Positions 44,994-54,404 are shown, counted from the stretch's first letter. The stretch is 64,000 nt of DNA from Candidatus Babela massiliensis (GCF_000513475.1 NC_023003.1:806001-870000); one strand, 5' to 3'. The notes: generated by a model not told the origin, from the sequence alone. Program-made: numbers and translations.

Positions 44994-46061
44994 ATGAGTA
45001 TAATTTCTAAAAAATTTATTAAAGCCGTAGCTATAGATATTGATAAAAAATCTACGACTATTATTTTTCAGCTAATTTTAATGACAATAACTTTAGCAAT
45101 AGTAGGATATTTGTCGTATAAGCCACTTTTTGAATTTAATTCTCTTGACTCTTTACCCGAAGTTAAGTCTTTTAATCCGAAAGTAGGTCATATTAGTCAG
45201 ATGCCTAATAGTGTTAAAGTTGGGTTATTTATTTATGATTTTCCTAAATTTGATTTTGTTCGTAATGATTTTATATTTGATGGATTGATATTTTTTGAGT
45301 TTGATCCAACTATTTTAACTTTAGAAACGTTAAATCAATTTTCATTTCGCAAAGGTAAAATCTTATATAAATCTGATCCAAACATTACCCTAAAAAATGG
45401 TTTAATATTTGTCAGATATGACATAAAAGTGGAATTTAAGACTGATTTGAATTATAAAATGTTTCCTTTTAATAATCATCGAATAAACATCATATTAGAC
45501 AATGATTTTCTTTATTTTCAAGAGATTATGTTTAAGCCCTCAATTGCTAGATTTATTATTAATCCTGATATGTATGTTGCTGGATGGAAAGAATACAATA
45601 AAGATATATTAGCAGGATACTATAGTGCTCAATTACAGAGATTTAAACCAAGTTCTATTATTAGACATCCTCGTGTAGGTTTTACTATTGAATATTTAAA
45701 AAATAGTATGCGTGAAATGATAAGCATATTTTTACCATTATTTTTATTGTTTTTTATGTCTATTTTTTCTTTTGCTATGGAACCTAAGACTTACTTTGGG
45801 TCTATAATTGGTCTTTCAACAGGAAGTGTAACAGGAATGCTTTCTTATCGTTATGTTATTAATAATTTATCTCCTAATGTTGGTTATTTTATGTTTTCTG
45901 ACATTATTTATTTTGTTTTTTTAGCAATTGTTATATTTGTTTTTCTATGTAATTCTCAGGCGTTTGATTTGACGGCAAAACAGAAAGCAGCTATTTCTCT
46001 TTTAATGCATCTTATTATAGTTTTTACTTTTATATATCTTTTTAAGTTTTGGAGTATCTAA
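44994..46061 (+). CDS. pentameric ligand-gated ion channel-like protein
   Basis: This 355-residue protein has an N-terminal membrane helix (about 22-42), then a strand-rich extracellular or periplasmic domain of about 190 residues. The latter contains KMFPFNNHRI (about 155-164), the place of the Pro-loop in prokaryotic Cys-loop-type channels. Four helices follow (about 241-261, 267-288, 298-320, 332-352). The first begins ISIFLPLFLLFF and the loop between helices two and three reads NNLSPNVGY, resembling the corresponding GLIC segments. The extra N-terminal helix is unusual. It heads an operon with two PPP-like secreted proteins, suggesting chemosensing. Homology is read by eye. Confidence 0.6.
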   Translation: MSIISKKFIKAVAIDIDKKSTTIIFQLILMTITLAIVGYLSYKPLFEFNSLDSLPEVKSFNPKVGHISQMPNSVKVGLFIYDFPKFDFVRNDFIFDGLIFFEFDPTILTLETLNQFSFRKGKILYKSDPNITLKNGLIFVRYDIKVEFKTDLNYKMFPFNNHRINIILDNDFLYFQEIMFKPSIARFIINPDMYVAGWKEYNKDILAGYYSAQLQRFKPSSIIRHPRVGFTIEYLKNSMREMISIFLPLFLLFFMSIFSFAMEPKTYFGSIIGLSTGSVTGMLSYRYVINNLSPNVGYFMFSDIIYFVFLAIVIFVFLCNSQAFDLTAKQKAAISLLMHLIIVFTFIYLFKFWSI

Positions 46062-46090
46062 AAAATGAAATTTCAATAGAAAGTAATTAG

Positions 46091-47419
46091 ATGAATATAG
46101 TGTTTAAATTATTATTTTTAAGTTTATTTACTTTAAGATGTATTGGTTTTGATACTTTATCAGACGCAGTACTATATGCTGAGTGTAAAACCAATGAGAA
46201 ACTTTTTAATAAATTATTAAAAAGGAAGAAGCCTTTATGGTCTATTGATATTTTTAAAGACCTTTTGCAATCCGTACTTGTTTCAAGACAATTAAAAGGT
46301 TATGTTTCAGATTTGGTATTTAAATATACCCCAATGCCTGGCTCTAAATTTATTGTATTTGGCGATATCAATTCTTCTTTTGATTCTTTAATTAAGGATT
46401 TAAAATTTTTGTTTGAAAGAGGAATTATCGATAATAATTTTAGAATAAGAAGACCGGATACGTTTTTTGTTTTTTTAGGAAATATTATTAATGGTTCTGA
46501 AAATATTCTTGAAACACTTACGGTTATCTTAAAATTAATGCAAGAAAATCTACATTTAGTATTTTATCTAAAGGGTAAATCAGAAGTAAACTATAATTGG
46601 CTTAATACTGGCATTAAAAAAGAGCTTAAAATACAAGTGATTCAAGATAAAAAATCATTGTTTTTAGAAAATGAGATTCATTCCTTTTTCAATACTTTGC
46701 CTTATGCTTTATATTTGGCAAATAATCCAGATGAAGGTATCATTCGTTTTTCTAATTTTGATTTTAATTATCGTAAGATTAAAGAAAAGAATTATATAGG
46801 TATTTTAAAAAGTTTAAAATTACATAGCTCACAGACTGCTAATATAAGTAAATTCAGTACTTATAATATTTGTAATCTAAATAGTAATGTTTATGCTAAT
46901 AATTTAATTGATGTTAAAGTTTTAATTAAGAGCCAAGATATTTTAAGAAATTTTCAATCAATAGAAGGGCTTTCTACTTTTATGTCAGAAAAAGGAGCTA
47001 TCGTTTGGAACTTATTTTCTTCTCCCAATAATTTTTATCAAGAGTATTTTAATGCAAATTACGATGCATTTTGTGTAGTAGATATATATTCTTCTTTGGC
47101 AGAAACTACAATTTCTTTATATAATAGAGATATAAAGGATATATATAATTTTTCTCAAAAAAGAGCTTATAAATTATTAACTACAGAAAAAATTAATTCT
47201 AAAGATAACTTGTTTTTCGATTCTTCTACAAGTAAAAATCATCTTGATAAAAAAGATATTGAAGAGCTACAAAATTTGATTAAAAATATTATGATAAAAG
47301 TTAAGAATATTTCTCAAAGGCTTTATAGTTTTGAAAATAGGTTAAACAACTTTCTTTTTAACTCTCAAGTTACATCTTTACCTATTAATAATAGGGAGCA
47401 TTTGAATGAAATTAAATAA
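46091..47419 (+). CDS. secreted PPP-phosphatase-like protein with degenerate active site
   Basis: This 442-residue protein has a signal peptide (about 1-19). Residues 85-170 follow the PPP-type Ser/Thr phosphatase layout, where the metal motifs GDxHG, GDxVDRG and GNHE are expected. Here they read GDINSS (91-96), LGNIING (129-135) and KGKSE (161-165), so most metal ligands are lost while the surrounding residues (ETLTVILKLM) remain. A coiled-coil-like C-terminus follows (about 385-430). It overlaps the next gene by 14 bases. I infer a non-catalytic binding module. The operon with a channel and a binding protein supports a signalling role. Confidence 0.6.
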   Translation: MNIVFKLLFLSLFTLRCIGFDTLSDAVLYAECKTNEKLFNKLLKRKKPLWSIDIFKDLLQSVLVSRQLKGYVSDLVFKYTPMPGSKFIVFGDINSSFDSLIKDLKFLFERGIIDNNFRIRRPDTFFVFLGNIINGSENILETLTVILKLMQENLHLVFYLKGKSEVNYNWLNTGIKKELKIQVIQDKKSLFLENEIHSFFNTLPYALYLANNPDEGIIRFSNFDFNYRKIKEKNYIGILKSLKLHSSQTANISKFSTYNICNLNSNVYANNLIDVKVLIKSQDILRNFQSIEGLSTFMSEKGAIVWNLFSSPNNFYQEYFNANYDAFCVVDIYSSLAETTISLYNRDIKDIYNFSQKRAYKLLTTEKINSKDNLFFDSSTSKNHLDKKDIEELQNLIKNIMIKVKNISQRLYSFENRLNNFLFNSQVTSLPINNREHLNEIK

Positions 47420-50048
47420 TCTAAAATTGTTAATTATAGTTTTTAGCTTTTTCAATAGGCTATTTTCCTTTGTTAATTTAGATCAGGCAAGAGAATATAG
47501 TTTATATTATCCCGAGTTTCCTAAATTTGATAGTAAAGTTGAAGAAGGAGATTTTTCTACTTTTTATAGATCTCTAGTTCAATCAAGATGGAAAAAATTT
47601 TTAATTAAACTTGGTTTTGAAAGCAAGCCTATTTGGAATTATTCTGATTTTGCTTCTATTTTAAAGCGTGTGACTCAAATTTGCTCTAATAGATTAAAAA
47701 AGCATACAGATAAAGATTTTTATAATTTATTAGAGGTAGATGAAAATAGTCAAATTATATTATGGGGAGATCTTGAGGCAGGGTTCCATTCTTTTGTTAG
47801 AGATTTAACTTATTTGCTTGATAGACATATAATAGATAATGAGTTTAAGTTAATTGTACCTGATACTTATTTAGTATTTAATGGTAATGTTATTGGCCGA
47901 GGGCCTTATCCTATTGAAACTTTGACATTAATTTTAAAATTAATTGAAGTTAATCCTGATAAAATATTTTATATAAGGGGCCATCAAGAAGAAATTCATG
48001 TATGGCCCGAAATGAGTTTAGAAAAACAGATTAAAATTTTAACTAGTGATATAACTTATATTGATATCAACTGTTTTTTTAATACTTTACCAATAGGATT
48101 ATTAGTTAATTTGAAAAATGATGTTAAAGATATAATTAAGATATCCTATTTTGGTCTTGATAAGATAACCGATTATATTGATGATCTTGTTGTTATTGAT
48201 TCAGAAGCTCAATCAAGAGGGAACATGAATTCTTATTTGGCTAAAGCTTATATACAAGGGCAGTTGACTTATAATTTTCATGATATTAATTTAACAAATA
48301 AGGTACCTAATTTTTCTTGTGCTGAAGGATTGTATAGACTTGCAAATATAAATAATACTATAGTGTGGTCCACTAAATCTTCTCCTATTCAATTTTATCG
48401 TATGAATTATAAATTTTCTTATGACTCTTTTGTAACTTTAAATTTTGGTTCTTCTATAAAAGATACTAGTATATCTTTATATTTTTCTTCAGAATCTAAT
48501 AATTTTGAGTTGAGTGCTATATATAACCTAATTAATGGAGAATTACTTGCAAAGGGTCAAAGTGCTTTAGAACGGCTGCCTTATTATTCTAAAAATTTTC
48601 ATTTGCTTGATAAACAGCAATTGATTAAGAGATTGAATTTTATAGATAAAAAAGTAGATTTTGTTCAAGACCGGTTAAATTACTTAGAATCTAAATTGGA
48701 AGCTGATCTTAAAAATATAGAAGTTAAAAATAAAGTTATAAAGGATCTGAATTTTGATAATAGCCTTATAGATAAACTTTTAAATCAGAATTTTGAAAAT
48801 CAAGAAGATATATACAGTTCAGTAATGGCTCTTATAGATAATTTTGATGTTGCAGTTACTAGATTAGAGCATATTGAACAATTGATTGGTGCTAATAATT
48901 TAATATTAAAAGAAGACCTAAAAAGGGTTGTACATATAGAGCAACCTAAAGGTAAAATTATTTTAGGATCATCAGCAGCTCTTACTCGAACCGCCAAGGG
49001 AGTAGGAGTTCCTATTTGCCAAGGTTTATCGTTGTCTATTTCTGATCTTAATCATTTGGGTGGTATTAATGGTAACTTTATAGAACTGGTATTTCTTGAT
49101 GATAAATATATACCATACTTATTTGAAAAGAATATAAGAGATATTTTTTATAAGTATGAAACTAATTTGCTTTTATTTCCTGAAGGCAGTACTAATATTT
49201 TACATGTATTGAATTTTATTAATGATAATAACATGTTTATATTTTTTTCTAAAAGTGGCTCTAGTTTTTTAAGAGATACTAAATTGAAGAACGTAATTAA
49301 TTTCAGAGCTAGTTTTATAGATGAAGGCAAGGTTCTTGTTGATCATGTGCTTAAGCATCATTCAAATGCTAATTTTTTGTTTTTTTATCAAGATGATGCT
49401 TTTGGTTTAGATGTTTTACAAGGAGCAAAATCTATCCTTGATAAAAATAGTATAAAAAATTGGACAGAAGTATTATATAGAACAGGTACATCTAATCTTA
49501 AAGAAGCGGCTATTAAAATTAAGCAAGCTAATCCTGATACTATTGGCTTGTTTGTGTTAGGTCCTACAGCTGTAGAGATTATTAGAGAATTAGGAGTAGA
49601 ATTTTTAGCAAATAAGACGGTTTTTGGGGTATCTGCTATTGCTGATGATGTAACCAGAAATGTTCTTAAAAATATGGGAGTTAATTTATTATTATCTCAG
49701 CTTGTTCCCTGTCCTGAATCAAGTGATCTTGAAATAGTTAAAGAATATAGAAAGAAATTAAGTTATTATGGATATGAACCTAATGCATTTTCTTTAGAGG
49801 CCTATATAGCAGCGAGTATATTTTTTGATCAAGTTTCTAAAATAGATTTGCCAATAACTGGTGAAAAAATTATGAATCAGATTGAAAAATTAAAAAATTA
49901 TAATTTTAAAGGCCTTAAGTTGAATTTTAATTTAGCCACTAGAAGTTTAAACAATTCTATATGGTTAAAAAATATAGATGGTAAATGTATTGAAAAAAAT
50001 ATTGAAGATTTAGAAGAATACAAAGAAGTTGCAATTTTTAATAGATAG
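47406..50048 (+). CDS. fusion of degenerate PPP domain and periplasmic binding-protein domain
   Basis: This 880-residue protein has a signal peptide (about 1-21). Residues 115-200 repeat the PPP-like module of the upstream gene, with GDLEAG (121-126), GNVIGRG (160-166) and RGHQEE (191-196) in the metal-motif positions. A coiled coil lies at about 410-500. Residues about 515-860 form a type I periplasmic binding-protein fold of the branched-chain amino acid/receptor class: ILGSSAALTRTAKGVGVPICQG, FFYQDDAFGLDVLQGAKSIL and YGYEPNAFSLEAYIAASIF match the usual substrate-site and hinge segments. It should bind a small molecule outside the cytoplasm. Confidence 0.7.
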   Translation: MKLNNLKLLIIVFSFFNRLFSFVNLDQAREYSLYYPEFPKFDSKVEEGDFSTFYRSLVQSRWKKFLIKLGFESKPIWNYSDFASILKRVTQICSNRLKKHTDKDFYNLLEVDENSQIILWGDLEAGFHSFVRDLTYLLDRHIIDNEFKLIVPDTYLVFNGNVIGRGPYPIETLTLILKLIEVNPDKIFYIRGHQEEIHVWPEMSLEKQIKILTSDITYIDINCFFNTLPIGLLVNLKNDVKDIIKISYFGLDKITDYIDDLVVIDSEAQSRGNMNSYLAKAYIQGQLTYNFHDINLTNKVPNFSCAEGLYRLANINNTIVWSTKSSPIQFYRMNYKFSYDSFVTLNFGSSIKDTSISLYFSSESNNFELSAIYNLINGELLAKGQSALERLPYYSKNFHLLDKQQLIKRLNFIDKKVDFVQDRLNYLESKLEADLKNIEVKNKVIKDLNFDNSLIDKLLNQNFENQEDIYSSVMALIDNFDVAVTRLEHIEQLIGANNLILKEDLKRVVHIEQPKGKIILGSSAALTRTAKGVGVPICQGLSLSISDLNHLGGINGNFIELVFLDDKYIPYLFEKNIRDIFYKYETNLLLFPEGSTNILHVLNFINDNNMFIFFSKSGSSFLRDTKLKNVINFRASFIDEGKVLVDHVLKHHSNANFLFFYQDDAFGLDVLQGAKSILDKNSIKNWTEVLYRTGTSNLKEAAIKIKQANPDTIGLFVLGPTAVEIIRELGVEFLANKTVFGVSAIADDVTRNVLKNMGVNLLLSQLVPCPESSDLEIVKEYRKKLSYYGYEPNAFSLEAYIAASIFFDQVSKIDLPITGEKIMNQIEKLKNYNFKGLKLNFNLATRSLNNSIWLKNIDGKCIEKNIEDLEEYKEVAIFNR

Positions 50049-50149
50049 CTATTTTTTACTTTTTTTTTTTATAATTTATACTTAGGAAAAAAATTAAATT
50101 TTATTGATTTAATTTAAAAAATCTAAAGGCTATTTTATTATAATAATTT

Positions 50150-51526
50150 ATGAAAAAAATTGTTTTTTTAATATTTTTAATTAGTGTTAATTTTTTATCA
50201 GCGGTGAACCGTAAAGTTAAATCTATTAAAAGAAAGAGAAAAAATGTTTTTACATATATTAATCATAATAAATTTGTAAATGCGCCTATTATTTCCCTTA
50301 ATCTAAATCAGCTTAAGTTAAGAAAAATTCGAATCAAAAGATCTTTTTTAAAGGTTAGACCTTTAGTTAAGCCTAAAAAAAATATTTTAATATTCACAAG
50401 TAAAGGTGGAGGAGGGCATATAGCTGTTGCCAATGCTCTTAAAGGATACTTAAGTAATTTTTACGATATTAAAATTGTAAATTTTTTTGAAGATGTGATG
50501 ACTTCTTTAGATATAGTTCGTACGTTGACTCTTGGAAAACTTTCAAGTGAAGATTTTTATAACCTTTGTTTAAGATACAATTTTATTAAATTATTGAATA
50601 TTTTTTCAAGAGTTGGAGCTTGGGGATTAAGAACACGGCAAAATTCAATGGAAAAATTACTTTATGAGTATATTAATAAATTAGATATAAAACCAGACTT
50701 AATAGTGTCTGTTATACCTATGGTTAATAATGTCATTTTATCAGCAGCGGAAAAATTAGATATTCCTTTTTTGATTATTACTAACGATCTTGATACTGTT
50801 AATTATATTAATGGAATAACCAAAGTAAATTATAAAAAGTTTTATTATACTTTATCTTTTGATGATAGCGATATTATTGAAAAGATAGAAGCAGCCAATA
50901 TTCCAAGCAATCAAATAGTTTTCTCAGGATTTCCATTACGGCCTGAATTTTTCTATAAAAATAAAGACAAAGAACCCATTTATAAAGATTTTGATATTCC
51001 TGAAGATAAAAAGAAAGTTATGGTATTAATGGGAGGAGCAGGCTCTTATGCTTGTTATAAATATGTAAAATCTTTATCAAGATATAAGTATCCAATACAT
51101 ATTATAGCGTGTATAGGTCGTGAAGAATCTTTAAGAGCTAGTATAAACAAAATTAAATTACCTCCTCATATTACCTTATCAATAATAGGCTATACTAATA
51201 GAATATCAGATCTTATGGCAATATCTGATGTACTAATTACTAAATCTGGTCCTGGGTCTATATGTGAGGCTATAGCTTCGAAACTGCCTATGATAATCGA
51301 TAAAACTAATGACATTATAAGATGGGAAAATATGAATGTAGATTTTGTCAAAAAGTATAAGTTAGGAGAAATACTGACTAATATGAGAAACTTACATTCG
51401 ACTTTAGATAAGTTATTAAGTAACTTTGACTATAGACAAGAAATTAGCCAGAATATAAATTCTTTTAGTGGAAAGTTGTCCTTTCAAGATAAAATTACCA
51501 ATTTAGTAAAAGGTATATTAGTATAG
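50150..51526 (+). CDS. MGDG-synthase/MurG-like glycosyltransferase (GT28), first copy
   Basis: This 458-residue protein has a hydrophobic N-terminus (about 1-18) and a very basic segment (about 20-80), then a two-domain GT-B fold. The N-domain has ILIFTSKGGGGHIAVANAL (about 79-97), the glycine loop of the MGDG synthase and processive diacylglycerol glucosyltransferase family. The C-domain has the donor-site GGAGSYACYK-like strand and ITKSGPGSICEAIASKLPMII. The predicted reaction is sugar transfer from a UDP-sugar to a lipid acceptor, likely diacylglycerol. It is followed by a shorter paralogue in the same direction. Confidence 0.75.
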   Translation: MKKIVFLIFLISVNFLSAVNRKVKSIKRKRKNVFTYINHNKFVNAPIISLNLNQLKLRKIRIKRSFLKVRPLVKPKKNILIFTSKGGGGHIAVANALKGYLSNFYDIKIVNFFEDVMTSLDIVRTLTLGKLSSEDFYNLCLRYNFIKLLNIFSRVGAWGLRTRQNSMEKLLYEYINKLDIKPDLIVSVIPMVNNVILSAAEKLDIPFLIITNDLDTVNYINGITKVNYKKFYYTLSFDDSDIIEKIEAANIPSNQIVFSGFPLRPEFFYKNKDKEPIYKDFDIPEDKKKVMVLMGGAGSYACYKYVKSLSRYKYPIHIIACIGREESLRASINKIKLPPHITLSIIGYTNRISDLMAISDVLITKSGPGSICEAIASKLPMIIDKTNDIIRWENMNVDFVKKYKLGEILTNMRNLHSTLDKLLSNFDYRQEISQNINSFSGKLSFQDKITNLVKGILV

Positions 51527-51616
51527 TTTTTATTAAAATATTGTCTTTAAATAAATATTTATATACTCTTAAAAGGATATATTTTATAAAATGAGTAGTT
51601 ATAGTTATTTAATTTA

Positions 51617-52849
51617 ATGAAGAAGTTATTTTTGTACTTTATATCTTTTTTATTGATCTTTTTAGTGTCTTTTGTATTTGTCCCAGAAGCAAAAAATACT
51701 TTATCTAGAAAAAAAATTTTAATAGTAACTAGTCGTGGAGGAGGAGGACATATTTCAGCCTCTAATGCTCTTGAATCTTATTTTAAAGATCGATTTGATA
51801 TAAAAACAGTAAAATTATTAGAAGAAGTTTTAAGCCCTATAGATGCTTTTCAAGATTTAACTTTTGGTAAGTACAGTTATGAAGATTTATATAACTATTT
51901 TTTAAAAGAAAGATTAACTTTTTTTATCAATATAGTTGCCTCTAAATCAAATTGGTATATAAGCTCTTTTTCTAAATCTATAGAGAATTTGATCAAGCAG
52001 TATTTTTTTAAGGAAAATCCAGATATTATTATTTCCGTTATTCCTCTTTTTAACCAGCAACTGTTAAATGTTTCTAAAGAACTTAATATTCCACTAATAC
52101 TTGTAACAGTTGATTTAGATACCATTAATTATGTGCGAAATTTCAATAATATTAATTATGACAAATTTTTCTATACCATAGTTTTTGATGACGATTTAAT
52201 CAAAGATAAGCTCAAAAATTTAAACTTAAATAGTAATCAATTAAAAGTAGTTGGTTTTCCTATAAGAAAAGATTTCTTTGAGGTTAAAGATATAAACTTA
52301 ATAAAAAAAGAATTTAGTCTACCATTTAATAAACAAATAATTATGATTTTAATGGGCGCAACAGGCTCCTGTGCTTCTATTAATTATTTAAAAGAAATTT
52401 CCAAGCTTAATTTAGATGCTCATATAATTATTTGTACAGGAAGAGATGATAATTTAAAAGATAAGCTTAAAAAAGTTAATTTATCTGAAAATTTAACTAT
52501 ATCTATTATAGGCTTTACAGACCGTATATCAGATTTAATGGCTGTTTCTGATTGTATTATAACAAAACCAGGACCTACAAGTATCTCTGAGGCTTTATAT
52601 TTAAATAAACCAATTATAGTAGATTACACATGTTCCCCAGTATTTTGGGAAAAGTTAAATATAGATTTTATAGAAAAACATAATTTTGGATTTGTAATTT
52701 CTTGTTTATCAGATCTAAAAATATTTTTGCCTAAAATACTTGATAAAAAATATAACTCAGAAGTAGTTAATAGAATCAAGGTGTTTGAAAAAAGAAACCC
52801 TATTCAAGAAATCTCAAATCTAATTAATAGGCTAATTTTAATAGATTAA
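51617..52849 (+). CDS. MGDG-synthase/MurG-like glycosyltransferase (GT28), second copy
   Basis: This 410-residue paralogue of the upstream gene lacks the long basic insert. It has an N-terminal membrane helix (about 2-22), ILIVTSRGGGGHISASNAL (about 35-53), and ITKPGPTSISEALYLNKPIIV near the end. About half the residues appear shared with the first copy. The pair may add successive sugars or act on different lipids. There is a short gap of 90 bases between the genes. The ribosome-binding site is weak. Confidence 0.75.
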   Translation: MKKLFLYFISFLLIFLVSFVFVPEAKNTLSRKKILIVTSRGGGGHISASNALESYFKDRFDIKTVKLLEEVLSPIDAFQDLTFGKYSYEDLYNYFLKERLTFFINIVASKSNWYISSFSKSIENLIKQYFFKENPDIIISVIPLFNQQLLNVSKELNIPLILVTVDLDTINYVRNFNNINYDKFFYTIVFDDDLIKDKLKNLNLNSNQLKVVGFPIRKDFFEVKDINLIKKEFSLPFNKQIIMILMGATGSCASINYLKEISKLNLDAHIIICTGRDDNLKDKLKKVNLSENLTISIIGFTDRISDLMAVSDCIITKPGPTSISEALYLNKPIIVDYTCSPVFWEKLNIDFIEKHNFGFVISCLSDLKIFLPKILDKKYNSEVVNRIKVFEKRNPIQEISNLINRLILID

Positions 52850-53117
52850 CCTGATTAATATTAATTATATTGAAACATAAATATCCTTTTGACTAATCTT
52901 TGTAAGTAGTTATAAAGAAAACTCTCAAGTCAAAGAGCATTAAGCAAGAATGTAATAGGTTCAATTAAGCGATTCAAATTAATTTAATTGCTGTTTATAA
53001 TTATGAGTATAATCTGTTTTGAAAGAAACCTATTGTATTTTACTAATTATACGTTAATAGTCATAAAAAGATGCAATGATTCCAGACTCTATAAATTTTG
53101 ATTTTTGTTATTAAAAG
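52850..53117. other. intergenic region holding a repeat copy
   Basis: No gene seen. The right part (53043-53114) is a diverged copy of the region just upstream of the F-box/ankyrin gene (54098-54236); see the repeat entries. Confidence 0.6.
53043..53114. repeat. direct repeat A, 3' side of the F-box/ankyrin gene
   Basis: Sequence such as ACTCTATAAATTTTG and ATTTTTGTTATTAAA recurs in copy B at 54098-54236, in the same order and orientation. Copy B carries about 60 extra bases in the middle. The two copies bracket the gene at 53118-54056. Confidence 0.7.
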
Positions 53118-54056
53118 CTATTTAATCATAGCACTTGCTTGAATTAGCATTTGAACTATCTCTTTATGTTCCTTCATAGATGACCAGATTAAAGCTGTAT
53201 TGCCAAATTTATCTGTAGCATTAACATCAGCGCCAGCTTTAATTAGCATCCGAACTATTTCTTCATGGCCATTTCTGGATGCCCAGATTAAAGCTGTTTG
53301 TCCAGTAAAAGGATCTTTAGAATTAATATCAGTACCTGCTTTAATTAATATTGCTACTATATCTTTATGGCCATGTCTTTTTGCAATACTTAAAGCTTGA
53401 TTGCCAAAGCTATCTGTAGCATTAACATCAGCACCTGCTTTAATTAGCAATTTTACTATCTCTTTACATCTGCTTACAGCAGCAGACATTAAAGGAGTAC
53501 TTCCAAAATTATCTGTAGCATTAACATTAGCGCCAGCTTCAATTAGCATTTGAACTATCTCTTTATGACCATAATAAGAAGCCAATATTAAAGCTGTATT
53601 ACCAAATCTATTTTTAGCATTAACATCCGCACCATCAAGTACTAAATTAACTACTTTTTGCATGTCTTTATTGGTTACATTGTTCAAAATATTTATTAAT
53701 TGAGAATTAATTATTCTTTGATAAAGTCTTTTTCTTATTTTATTTTTAAAATCTTGCGATTCAATTAACTGAGCAAAATCTCTATTGACAAACTTTAATT
53801 GAACTAATTTTTTATTAAATTCTTTATTTTCCTTAAACGTTTTTTCAAATTTTTGATTAAAATCTTCTATATTATTCCATTGAATATTAGGGAAATAATC
53901 TTTTATCAATTTTCGTAAAATAATACTCCATATCTCATTTGGTAATTTAGTAGCCTGCTCAACTTCCATATAATCTGGTTGATCCATAGAGATAATACTA
54001 CTATTAAAAAATAGAACTAATAATAATATTGTATATAGACATTTCAATTTATTCAT
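53118..54056 (-). CDS. secreted F-box-like/ankyrin protein, six repeats
   Basis: This 312-residue protein has a signal peptide (about 1-24, ending ISMD). The F-box-like region (about 35-100) begins KLPNEIWSIILRKLI and later reads LVQLKFVNRDFAQLIES. About six closely matching ankyrin repeats (about 122-308) follow, each with GxTALIxAxxxGHKEIVxMLIxAGAxVN. The repeats are more uniform than in the other ankyrin genes, suggesting recent expansion. Putative promoter in direct repeat B. A host-directed ubiquitin adaptor is inferred from the domain pair. Confidence 0.75.
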   Translation of the reverse strand: MNKLKCLYTILLLVLFFNSSIISMDQPDYMEVEQATKLPNEIWSIILRKLIKDYFPNIQWNNIEDFNQKFEKTFKENKEFNKKLVQLKFVNRDFAQLIESQDFKNKIRKRLYQRIINSQLINILNNVTNKDMQKVVNLVLDGADVNAKNRFGNTALILASYYGHKEIVQMLIEAGANVNATDNFGSTPLMSAAVSRCKEIVKLLIKAGADVNATDSFGNQALSIAKRHGHKDIVAILIKAGTDINSKDPFTGQTALIWASRNGHEEIVRMLIKAGADVNATDKFGNTALIWSSMKEHKEIVQMLIQASAMIK

Positions 54057-54097
54057 TTTTACCTTTAGTAATTTATATTTAAATATTGCGATTTTTA

Positions 54098-54236
54098 ATA
54101 ATTATACACTAATAGTCATAAAATAGTAATGATCCTAGACTCTATAAATTTTGTAATAAGAAAAATATCTAGAGGTAAAATTCTAAATCTTTTATTATTA
54201 GATGAATCTTGATTTTTGTTATTAAAGACTATTGAA
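54098..54236 (-). promoter_or_regulatory. direct repeat B with putative promoter of the F-box/ankyrin gene
   Basis: Read leftward, TATAAT (54101-54106) is preceded by a 17-base spacer and TTACTA. The core ATAATTATACACTAATAG recurs inverted at 63681-63698 near the ankyrin gene at the window edge. That supports a shared regulatory or mobile leader, though the -35 is weak. Confidence 0.4.
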
Positions 54237-54404
54237 TTTCAGTTGATATGGCATATTTCATTTAACATTGGAAACTACTAAAATATGCCTAATATCATTT
54301 TAGACATTTTTTTCTCAATTTTATCAAATTATGCCAAATTGTTGATTTTAAGTTAAGAAAAACAAACTATATCTATTTTAGTTAAAGGATCTGATGTTAA
54401 TTTA

